In this document: piece by piece, positions 1-6,457 of the stretch
Numbering within the stretch: position 1 is the stretch's first letter
How the letters are laid out: every line of letters begins with the position of its first letter
DNA from: Candidatus Thiodiazotropha sp. CDECU1
GTDB taxonomy: Bacteria; Pseudomonadota; Gammaproteobacteria; Chromatiales; Chromatiaceae
Direction of reading: 5' to 3'
DNA length: 64,000 bases
Assembly: GCF_963455295.1 (NCBI RefSeq)
Contig: NZ_OY734020.1
Location: 186,001 to 250,000, forward strand
Position numbers and translations under genes: made by a program
The notes under the pieces: model-generated
The model's input: the letters and a program-made list of their open reading frames with translations, nothing else
What the model was told of the DNA's origin: nothing
Database searches by the model: none

Positions 1-503
1 GAGATCCGGTGGCGGTTCAGCAGGGTTGGACGATCCAGGCCGTCGCTTGCCTGGGCCAGGGCCTGCAAGAGTGCGAGTTGTTTTGGCGCCCGCCGCAGGG
101 ACTCCGGGTTGACTGTTTTGCCCAAGGCAGTGAGACGAACCCCATTGTGTCTGATCCTGGAACCGCTGTGTTGTTTACGCAGTGTGACGGGCAGGGCATG
201 GAAGATCACATCACCCAGGGGGTGTTGGTAGTAGCCTGCGGCCCAATGCAACAGGCGTAGATCCGGGGCTGCAAGCAGGGGTTGTGGATCGATCTGCTGC
301 AGTGCCCGTTTGAGCCGCTCCGGTGGCACATCGCTCTGGGCTTTCATCGCGATCAGGACACCGGTGCGGCTGCTGGGTCCAAACGGGATTTGATAGCGAC
401 ATCCGATGCTTGGGTTGTGGGCTGGGTCGGTGGGTGGCAGATAGTCGTAAAGCGCCCTTAAGGGACCAGGCAAAGCGATCTGCAATATAGGGTCTGAAGC
501 CAT
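1..503 (-). CDS. priA: Primosomal protein N' (PriA), N-terminal part only
   Basis: PriA is the 3'-to-5' helicase that restarts collapsed replication forks. Reading the minus strand from the ATG at 503 gives 167 codons with no stop before the window edge, so about a quarter of the usual ~730-residue protein is visible. The visible part is the 3'-DNA-binding domain: it opens MASDPILQIALPGPL, has an early YDYLPP segment, and at residues 91-99 the YYQHPLGDV motif followed by FHALPVTLRK, which is characteristic of PriA. The Walker motifs and zinc-binding region lie outside the window. No clear Shine-Dalgarno precedes this ATG, but no better in-frame start was seen. Confidence 0.9.
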   Translation of the reverse strand, partial: MASDPILQIALPGPLRALYDYLPPTDPAHNPSIGCRYQIPFGPSSRTGVLIAMKAQSDVPPERLKRALQQIDPQPLLAAPDLRLLHWAAGYYQHPLGDVIFHALPVTLRKQHSGSRIRHNGVRLTALGKTVNPESLRRAPKQLALLQALAQASDGLDRPTLLNRHRI

Positions 504-1022
504 GCCGGAGACTGTATCATGGGTGTAGAAAGGAGGTGGGATTTTACCTAAATCACTATTGGTGGATAGGAATTATTTTTTTCCACAACATTTGTGGATA
601 ACTTTGTGCGTAATTTCAGGATATGAGGCCAAAGGCCTTGTCTACACTGGATTCCTATTAATTTGACCAGTTTTTCGCCAATTTTGATTTATGTCAATTT
701 TTACAAGCGGTTATAGCATATAAGTTTGTTCTAATGTGTTTGTAAAGTCAGGTCAGTCGATGCTGTATTGCAGCACGACAAGGTGTGTGCATAAACAAGG
801 CTTTGCACGTCAGTAACCGCTTACGCAGGGGCAAATCATCCTGCCATTGGGGGGTTGGAGATAGTTGTCGCACGAATGCGACAATACTATTTTTCACTGA
901 TTGTGATTAACCCGGATTTTCATACATCCTGAGAGAATGATGATCCAGGCATATTCGGCAAGGGGAGGAACGGTGGATAGTATTAATCCGCAAAATCAGC
1001 AGAGGCGAGGGAGGGCAGTGTC
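504..1022. other. Intergenic region with a DnaA-box match and a hairpin
   Basis: About 520 bases without a gene between the divergent priA and fructosamine kinase. Positions 593-601 read TGTGGATAA, the exact reverse complement of the DnaA box TTATCCACA. Only one perfect copy was seen, so this is not evidence for an origin. Positions 865-884 form a perfect 8-bp inverted repeat (TTGTCGCA / TGCGACAA) around a CGAA loop. The segment from about 620 to 780 is AT-rich and probably holds promoters, but no convincing -35/-10 pair stands out. Confidence 0.5.
865..884. promoter_or_regulatory. Perfect inverted repeat TTGTCGCA-cgaa-TGCGACAA
   Basis: Two 8-base arms with a 4-base CGAA spacer are followed within seven bases by a short T run (TATTTTT). 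It could be a weak factor-independent terminator or an operator for the fructosamine kinase gene about 140 bases downstream. The sequence alone does not decide between them. Confidence 0.4.
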
Positions 1023-1901
1023 GTGACTCAATGGGAAATCATTGCGCAACACATCGCGCAGGCATCCAACAAGCCGTTCAATCCCCTGGAACCCAGGCAT
1101 GTGGGCGGTGGATGTATCAATCAAGGGGTGCGTTTGACGGATGGGGAGAGGACCTACTTCGTAAAACTGAATAGCGCCGCCCTGCTGGATATGTTCGAGG
1201 CGGAAGCGGATGGTCTGAGGGCGATGGCCCAGACCCATACCATAAGGGTCCCGGAGCCCCTCTGTTCCGGCTTGAGTGAGAGACAATCCTACCTGGCCAT
1301 GGAGTACATCGAGATGGGGCATGGCGGGCGCGGTGGCAGTGAGCTGGCGGGACGTCAGTTGGCCGCCATGCATCGCGACAGCCAGCCCGACTTCGGCTGG
1401 TTTCGGGACAACACCATTGGTTCCACACCCCAGGAGAATCAGGCCGCGGACAACTGGATCGACTTTTGGCGCGATCACAGGCTTGGCTTTCAGCTGCGCC
1501 TTGCCGCTCGCAACGGCTACGGCGGCACCCTGCAGCACAAGGGCGAACGCCTGTTGCAGCACTTCCATGTGCTCATCGATCATCAGCCGCAACCGTCACT
1601 GCTGCATGGAGACCTTTGGGGTGGGAACCTGGCCTATACCAAGGATGGCGATCCGGTCATCTTCGACCCCGCCGTCTACTATGGAGACCGGGAGGCGGAT
1701 CTGGCCATGACCGAACTCTTCGGCGGCTTCGGCAACCGCTTCTATGATGCCTACCGGGAGGCCTGGCCCCTCGCGCCCGGCTACTCGACGCGTAAGATCC
1801 TGTATAACCTCTACCATATCCTCAACCACCTCAACCTGTTCGGCAGCGGCTACCTGGGGCAGGCCTCGTCGATGATCGACCGGTTATTGGCGGAGGTTTA
1901 A
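1023..1901 (+). CDS. Fructosamine kinase family protein
   Basis: Phosphorylates ketosamine adducts formed by protein glycation, which then break down and release the unmodified amine; cytoplasmic. The 292-residue length matches bacterial YniA/FN3K homologues. The APH-like fold is visible: a nucleotide-loop region with FVKLN near residues 46-50, the catalytic HGDLWGGN at 195-202, and the metal-binding IFDPAVYYGDRE at about 213-224. The start is GTG at 1023, preceded by a GGGAGGG purine run; ATG at 1032 is a possible but shorter alternative. It stands alone, with no partner gene beside it, and its true substrate (fructosamine, ribulosamine or other) cannot be read from sequence. Confidence 0.93.
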   Translation: MTQWEIIAQHIAQASNKPFNPLEPRHVGGGCINQGVRLTDGERTYFVKLNSAALLDMFEAEADGLRAMAQTHTIRVPEPLCSGLSERQSYLAMEYIEMGHGGRGGSELAGRQLAAMHRDSQPDFGWFRDNTIGSTPQENQAADNWIDFWRDHRLGFQLRLAARNGYGGTLQHKGERLLQHFHVLIDHQPQPSLLHGDLWGGNLAYTKDGDPVIFDPAVYYGDREADLAMTELFGGFGNRFYDAYREAWPLAPGYSTRKILYNLYHILNHLNLFGSGYLGQASSMIDRLLAEV

Positions 1902-1931
1902 GGGACCGGGGGCGGCATGGACCTCAAGCAG

Positions 1932-2525
1932 TTAGTTCTTCTTGTTAGTGACCGACTTGATTTCACTGAAGCGGGCGCCCACTACCGGAAGGTCCGACTG
2001 GTCGTAGCACATCCTGGTACACATCTCCTGCAGCTGCTTGCCATACTTCTCCCGCAACTTGGCGTCGTTGTTGGTATCGTTTAAAAATTCAAACAGATTG
2101 GTATCGCGGTTAAGTACCGGTGCGGCATCTGAGTTAGGCATGGGCATGGATGCCACGAGCACAACCCACTGCGCACTGGAAACCACTCCGAACACGCGAT
2201 CAACCACCAGGGACCAGGCTTCGACAGAGTCGAACCCCGACTGTTTTACCTGCGCTTCAAGGGCAGGGTATTCAGGCCATGCCTTGAGTTCACTCACCAT
2301 CTCACGCGTGTACTTGCCCTCCAGTTGGGCCTTGGAGAGTTTTTTTGAAAGGGCGTCGTCTTTTTTTATCTTGGCCTTTACCTTGTCGAGCAGGTCGCTG
2401 GTGATGGGAACACTCTTCAGGAACTTGTCGATTTCTGCGTTTGTTATTGTGGAAGAGAGCGCCGGCATCGATGTTGTTAGAAAGGCGAGTGCGAAAAAAG
2501 TTAAGAGATAATGTTTCACTATCAT
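1932..2525 (-). CDS. Exported protein of unknown function
   Basis: A 197-residue protein not recognised as a named family. It begins MIVKHYLLTFFALAFL and has an Ala/Ser-rich segment ending near residue 25, a typical Sec signal peptide, so it should be periplasmic. The mature part is largely helical and rich in Lys and Asp/Glu, with a central SVEAWSLVVDRVFGVV segment and a C-terminal CTRMCYD segment containing two Cys. It is transcribed towards the fructosamine kinase gene. Base composition is closer to the core than to the AT-rich cassettes that follow, so it may mark the chromosomal edge of the accessory region. Confidence 0.7.
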   Translation of the reverse strand: MIVKHYLLTFFALAFLTTSMPALSSTITNAEIDKFLKSVPITSDLLDKVKAKIKKDDALSKKLSKAQLEGKYTREMVSELKAWPEYPALEAQVKQSGFDSVEAWSLVVDRVFGVVSSAQWVVLVASMPMPNSDAAPVLNRDTNLFEFLNDTNNDAKLREKYGKQLQEMCTRMCYDQSDLPVVGARFSEIKSVTNKKN

Positions 2526-2645
2526 GACTCCATTGTTAATGCTTTCCAGAATATAGAGGTGAACTCTATCATGATCTAAAAGTAAAATTATTGGCGATTC
2601 AGTAGGAATGTGATCCTGTAACGCTTGTTGAATGTCACTGAGCAG

Positions 2646-3017
2646 TCACTCTTTGGCTTGAATCAGATTGATAGAAATTGTTTTTGACTCTGATAATGTG
2701 AATGATGTTTTGTTGAAAGAAGGGGGGCCGAATAGTCCTTTCACATTGTCCGAGAAACCAATCCGCTCCGAAGGGATACCAAAAAGTCCTGTGTTCAGTT
2801 CTCCATCACCATTTTCATCGTAAACAACACTGACTGAATATGTCCCTGCTTTAAGATTGTTAAATACGAATCGTGCTCCACCCTCGCCATTTATGGGAAC
2901 AATAAGTTCAATAATTGGTTCATGTAAGTAATTATCGGCGGACGAAAACAAGGAGGCGATTGCCTGGCCTGTATTTGATTTAGCGCTGTCAACGAGAACA
3001 GTTAGTGTTAAGCGACA
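2646..3017 (-). pseudogene. DUF2141-family exported protein, 5' end lost
   Basis: The minus-strand frame reads a DUF2141-like domain: RLTLTVLVDSAKSNTGQA, then AGTYSVSVVYDENGDG, TGLFGIPSERIGFSDN and GLFGPPSF, which are the hallmarks of this periplasmic family. An intact member begins with a signal peptide and an ATG. Here the frame opens directly after a TGA at 3018-3020 and the first usable start is a TTG at 2951, inside the domain. The missing 5' end is replaced by a truncated DUF4282-like gene in another frame, so a deletion or recombination junction lies near 3020. A short product from the TTG is possible but would be incomplete. Confidence 0.65.
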
Positions 3018-3156
3018 TCACCCATGCCCAATTGTCGTGTGCATAAAGCCACCAGCTGCCATATAGAGTTCCACCAATTCCGCACCAGAATAAAAATTGT
3101 AGTGCCAGTGGCATAACAAATTTTCTGAATTGAAGATACTCTTTTAGGGTCTGCAT
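2989..3156 (-). pseudogene. Truncated DUF4282-like small membrane protein (left-array cassette F)
   Basis: From the ATG at 3156, 55 codons read MQTLKEYLQFRKFVMP, a hydrophobic helix, then LYGSWWLYAHDNWAWVMSL, which resembles the first half of DUF4282-type two-helix membrane proteins. The reading then runs into about six unrelated residues and a stop, inside the DUF2141 remnant. The usual second transmembrane helix is missing. The ATG lies 14 bases from an attC core (GTTAAAC on the minus strand, 3171-3177), as expected for the 5' end of a gene cassette. It is therefore interpreted as the truncated last cassette of the left array. Confidence 0.55.
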
Positions 3157-3170
3157 GATGTTTCCGCGAA

Positions 3171-3265
3171 GTTTAACGCTACCAACACAGGCAGTCGAAG
3201 CGCAGTGTAGGCTGTCCAGTGTAGTGCGTTTTTGCATTTCAAGATTGTGCTTGGCCTTGTTGGAA
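3171..3265 (-). other. attC recombination site of cassette E
   Basis: On the minus strand a 95-base imperfect palindrome runs from R'' TTCCAAC (3259-3265) to R' GTTAAAC (3171-3177). R' fits the GTTRRRY consensus fully. The R'' is the exact reverse complement of GTTGGAA at 3754-3760, the core at the 5' end of the same cassette. Its position, just after the acetyltransferase gene, is where a cassette attC should be. Confidence 0.72.
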
Positions 3266-3299
3266 GTTTTTACACACATTGCTAAACTACCGGAAAATA

Positions 3300-3743
3300 T
3301 TAAGTTGTAAAGCAACGACCTGCCAACTCAGTTTTATGAACTCTAGTTGACATTTTATTTAGTGCCTTATATTCGGGTCTGCTGTCGAGTAAATGAAACA
3401 CTATTTCTTTATGCCCTAGCTCGTTTGCCCAGCGCATGTGAGTTTTGAAAATGAGTAAACCAAAGCCCCAAAACTTTTTCGAGATAACAATAGCTATTTC
3501 AAAGCCTTTATCATCTGGCTTGATACCACGCCAACCTGCTAATACTCCACCTATATAGACTGCTCGAACACGACAACCTTGCTTCTTATCGATACTGATT
3601 TTATTTTCCATCCACGCTTGAAGGCTGGCGCTATCAAAAGGGTGATGATCAATTAAATGTTTTCTCAGGGTATCTTCATTGACAATCTCTAATAAGTATT
3701 CCAGATTCACTTTATTAAAACAGAGATACTCGATTTCACTCAT
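3300..3743 (-). CDS. GNAT-like acetyltransferase (left-array cassette E)
   Basis: A 147-residue protein resembling short GNAT-fold acetyltransferases: an N-terminal helix-rich part, the segment VLAGWRGIKPDDKGFEIAIV in the position of the central beta strands, SKKFWGFGLLIFKTHM in the position of the acetyl-CoA pyrophosphate loop and helix, and a later strand EIVFHLLDSRPEY. The usual R/Q-x-x-G-x-G/A loop is only loosely kept (KKFWGFG), so the family call is tentative. The substrate is unknown. It is AT-rich and lies exactly between two attC-like sites, as a mobile cassette gene. The ATG at 3743 lies close behind the core site at 3754-3760. Confidence 0.6.
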   Translation of the reverse strand: MSEIEYLCFNKVNLEYLLEIVNEDTLRKHLIDHHPFDSASLQAWMENKISIDKKQGCRVRAVYIGGVLAGWRGIKPDDKGFEIAIVISKKFWGFGLLIFKTHMRWANELGHKEIVFHLLDSRPEYKALNKMSTRVHKTELAGRCFTT

Positions 3744-3753
3744 ACCTGAAAAC

Positions 3754-3872
3754 TTCCAACGCTAAGTGCAGCTTCACTTTTGGTGGTGTGGAATTTTGTG
3801 TAACATGGCGAAGCCATACACAAAACGGGGCGCTGACGAAAATGTCAGCTGGCACGCATTGTATGGTTTATA
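3754..3872 (-). other. attC-like site of cassette D
   Basis: On the minus strand a ~119-base imperfect palindrome lies between the FRG gene and the acetyltransferase gene. Its R' is GTTGGAA (3754-3760) and its probable R'' is TATAAAC (3866-3872). The strongest stem is TTTTGTGTA/TGGC-ttcg-CCA/TTACACAAAA in the middle. The outer R'' box is less certain than in the other sites because the matching 5' core of cassette D has been lost. Confidence 0.55.
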
Positions 3873-3881
3873 CAATTATAT

Positions 3882-4706
3882 TTAATATTTTAGTAAGCGA
3901 TTATTTTTTTGAAATTCATTTATAATCTCTGTTAAAGGATCTAGTAATTTTTTATAATTCATTTTATCTTGGCCTGAAACAATATATTCTTTGATTTCAC
4001 TTGTTACTTCAATTTTTAACATATCAACTGATTCAGGCAAAATATTTTCTAGTTTATCGAGTTTGTTTGATACAGTAAAAATGCTATTCTGTACTTCTTG
4101 GCGAGGATTAGATACGCCATGTGTATCTACTGAAAATAGCAAGCTTTCTTCTAATTTGTTTTCTAAAAAATACTTGTAATAGTCAGTATTAAAGCCCTTT
4201 TCACAATATCCTTGACCAGGCCTTATCCTCTCTCTTATTTCTCTTTCTTGTTGCTGTATTTGATCTAGCTTAATAGCAAATATGAATCCAGATTGTTTTA
4301 GAGCTTCAGATATTTTATCATCTGACTTTTTCCATCCGTTAATTAGAAACAAGAGTGCAACATCTAAGTCTGAAGTCCAATCGAGGAAGCGTGTTTCAAA
4401 TCCATGATGCTGGAAAATACTTAACCATTTTCCTGCACCAAACTTAATATCACTCTTGGTATTCTTAGAAAAGAGATCGTTTACATATTTTGGCATACGC
4501 TCAATGTAACGGCATATAAGTTTTTCATAGTTATCATATTCGTTTATCCTCTTAGGATTATTCTTATCTAAGCGTCCCAATTTTGGTGTGCATTGTGTGT
4601 CACCATAATCTTTCCACTCTGAACGAAAAATATACCCTTGCTTGTGATCTTTGATAAATTTATCAAATTCTGATTGAGTAGATATTTTAAGATTATTAAC
4701 TGACAT
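3882..4706 (-). CDS. FRG-domain protein (left-array cassette D)
   Basis: A 274-residue cytoplasmic protein with the FRG domain signature: YIFRSEW near residues 25-31 stands for the F-R-G motif, and the conserved QHHGFETRFLDWT lies at 99-111, followed by a hydrophobic DVALLFLI segment. FRG proteins have no settled biochemical role; members occur in phage-defence and mobile contexts, so a protective function is possible but not shown. The gene is markedly AT-rich compared with the core. It is followed by an attC-like site on the same strand, so it is read as an integron cassette. Its upstream boundary is lost to the adjacent RAYT unit. Confidence 0.75.
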   Translation of the reverse strand: MSVNNLKISTQSEFDKFIKDHKQGYIFRSEWKDYGDTQCTPKLGRLDKNNPKRINEYDNYEKLICRYIERMPKYVNDLFSKNTKSDIKFGAGKWLSIFQHHGFETRFLDWTSDLDVALLFLINGWKKSDDKISEALKQSGFIFAIKLDQIQQQEREIRERIRPGQGYCEKGFNTDYYKYFLENKLEESLLFSVDTHGVSNPRQEVQNSIFTVSNKLDKLENILPESVDMLKIEVTSEIKEYIVSGQDKMNYKKLLDPLTEIINEFQKNNRLLKY

Positions 4707-4738
4707 TATTTACATTTACTAATTAATAAAAAACAATC

Positions 4739-4800
4739 CAATTAACCGGACACCCATCTACAATTAACCGGACAATTAACCGGACACCCATCTACAATTT
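4739..4800. repeat. Direct repeat of a GGACACCCAT unit upstream of the RAYT gene
   Basis: Two copies of CAATTAACCGGACACCCATC (4738-4757 and 4772-4791) are separated by a partial copy (ATTAACCGGAC). The same GGACACCCAT core appears in inverted orientation at about 6063-6073, on the far side of the transposase gene. The inverted pair may mark the ends of a RAYT-mobilised unit. Confidence 0.65.
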
Positions 4801-4859
4801 GCCAAAAATATTTTAATCTGGCAATCTTTAATCATCATCAGCTATCAAGGAGTGATACG

Positions 4860-5855
4860 ATGCCCAAGCCAAGGAAAGCCCTTGTTCTACTGGAAGAAAC
4901 CCCCTATTACCACTGCGTCTCACGCTGTGTCCGCCGTGCCTTTCTTTGTGGTGTAGACGCGCATACCGGCAAAAGCTATAAACATCGGCGCCAATGGATC
5001 GTCGATCGCATGAAACTGCTGACCGATGTTTTCGCCATCGACATCTGCGCCTATGCTGTCATGTCAAACCACTACCACGTCATCCTCCATGTGGATACTG
5101 AATGCGCCGCCGAGTGGAGTGAGCAAGAGGTGATCACCCGGTGGGAGCGTCTCTTTTCGCTGCCTGTGCTCGTCCAGCGTTATCTCTCTCAGGATGCCAT
5201 TACCCGTGCGGAGCAGGAAACGGTTTCGGAACTGCTGACAAAATGGCGCAAACGGCTGCACGATATCAGCTGGTTCATGCGCTGTATCAACGAACCGATT
5301 GCCCGCCAGGCCAACCAAGAGGACGACTGCACCGGACGCTACTGGGAGGGCCGATACAAATCCCAGGCACTTTTGGATGAGAAGGCCCTGACAGCCTGTA
5401 TGGCCTATGTGGATCTCAATCCGGTACGGGCAGGGTTGGCAGAGACACCCGAGCAGTCTGATTACACCTCCATTAAAGAACGATCCCTTCTATTCAGAAA
5501 GACCCCTGACAGTGCTGAAGTTTCCAACGCCCCCAGTGGTCTGCTACCTTTTGCCGGTTACCCACGAAAGGATATGCCCAAGGGACTACCCTTTCGTCTC
5601 AAAGACTATCTTGAACTTGTCGATTGGACGGGACGCGCCATCCTGGAAAACAAACGGGGTTATATACCTGATCACAAATCCCCTGTTCTTGAACGATTAC
5701 AGGTCGATCCCAAGCATTGGCTTTATATGACGCAGCATTTCGAGAGTCGCTTCAAAGGGTTGGTGGGAGCCAGTCATGCACTTAAAGCGGCCTGTCGAAA
5801 ACTTGAGTTTCGACGAACACCGAATCTGGGGGCAGTACTGCACTTACTCGCCTAG
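4860..5855 (+). CDS. REP-associated tyrosine transposase (RAYT / Y1_Tnp)
   Basis: A 331-residue single-strand DNA transposase of the IS200/IS605-related Y1 class. It has the HUH metal site at residues 71-73 (SNHYHVILHV), the family segment RLHDISWFMRCINEPIARQ, GRYWEGRYKSQ, and YVDLNPVRAG near 183-192. These enzymes nick and join single-stranded DNA at palindromic REP-type sequences. The ATG at 4860 follows AAGGAGTGATACG, a good ribosome site. The gene lies on the opposite strand to the cassettes and is less AT-rich, so it looks like a later insertion between cassettes C and D. GGACACCCAT repeats flank it in inverted orientation. Confidence 0.88.
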   Translation: MPKPRKALVLLEETPYYHCVSRCVRRAFLCGVDAHTGKSYKHRRQWIVDRMKLLTDVFAIDICAYAVMSNHYHVILHVDTECAAEWSEQEVITRWERLFSLPVLVQRYLSQDAITRAEQETVSELLTKWRKRLHDISWFMRCINEPIARQANQEDDCTGRYWEGRYKSQALLDEKALTACMAYVDLNPVRAGLAETPEQSDYTSIKERSLLFRKTPDSAEVSNAPSGLLPFAGYPRKDMPKGLPFRLKDYLELVDWTGRAILENKRGYIPDHKSPVLERLQVDPKHWLYMTQHFESRFKGLVGASHALKAACRKLEFRRTPNLGAVLHLLA

Positions 5856-6062
5856 CGCCCCCTTTCAAAAGTCAAATAGAAACGTGATCAGTCCAGGCTG
5901 AGATGATGCTGTGACCAGTAGTGAGAAATCATCTATAACAAACTTACATTAATCTAAAAATCTGGCAGTTTTTCACTTATCCAGTTCATATGGCGCCATT
6001 ATTTATGACGAGATGGTATGACTATCTTGATTTATTTGGTCGCAAGAGTGAAGGCTGTTTTG

Positions 6063-6105
6063 AATGGGTGTCCTGTTTATTCCCTGTTTATTCCTGTTTA
6101 TTCTG
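6063..6105. repeat. Short tandem repeat AATAAACAGG with inverted GGACACCCAT core
   Basis: On the minus strand three tandem near-copies of a 10-11 base AATAAACAGG unit run into GGACACCCATTC. The last part mirrors the GGACACCCAT units at 4739-4800. The repeat supplies the stop codon of cassette C, so that gene may have been altered at its 3' end when the RAYT unit arrived. Confidence 0.55.
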
Positions 6106-6432
6106 TGAAAGGCCAATGCCTGCAACAAGCAATATATTTGCGGCCATAGAAATACCAGTGACAACCCATGCTGCCGTTGTGAAATCCCAGAACGGAATGT
6201 CGTGCCACCACCACTCAAAGAGAATGGGAGCAAAGGTAGTACCGAACGGAAACATTGACGTAAAACCGATAAAAATTGATAGCACGATGAATGCCAAAAT
6301 GCCCTTGAATATTGTAAGTTCGTAATAGCCTGTAAAATAAAGGCTATAGATCAGGAAGCCAAATACAATCAAACCTGAAACGGTCTTAAATATGGCGCCA
6401 GTACCTGCCACAGCATCGGCTACATTACTCAT
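6088..6432 (-). CDS. Small integral membrane protein (left-array cassette C)
   Basis: A 114-residue protein of unknown function with about three hydrophobic helices: around residues 15-35, 40-60 and a C-terminal one ending ISMAANILLVAGIGL. It is not recognised as a named family. The ATG at 6432 is chosen because AAAAGGAG lies just upstream; a longer reading to 6516 would run into the insertion sequence. The 5' leader begins GTTATGTG directly after the IS end, which is the second half of an interrupted attC core. This is therefore cassette C. Its own attC is missing: the 3' end runs into the AATAAACAGG repeats and the RAYT unit. Confidence 0.6.
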   Translation of the reverse strand: MSNVADAVAGTGAIFKTVSGLIVFGFLIYSLYFTGYYELTIFKGILAFIVLSIFIGFTSMFPFGTTFAPILFEWWWHDIPFWDFTTAAWVVTGISMAANILLVAGIGLSQNKQE

Positions 6433-6457
6433 TTTCGTTCTCCTTTTTACACATAAC

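Noticed and set aside
593-601. A chromosomal origin, suggested by a perfect DnaA box
   Set aside because: Only one perfect box is present, and no dnaA, dnaN, gidA or AT-rich unwinding repeats lie nearby.
2038-2511. A 157-codon plus-strand frame opposite the exported protein
   Set aside because: Ser/Thr-rich antisense shadow without a ribosome site; the minus-strand frame has a clear signal peptide.
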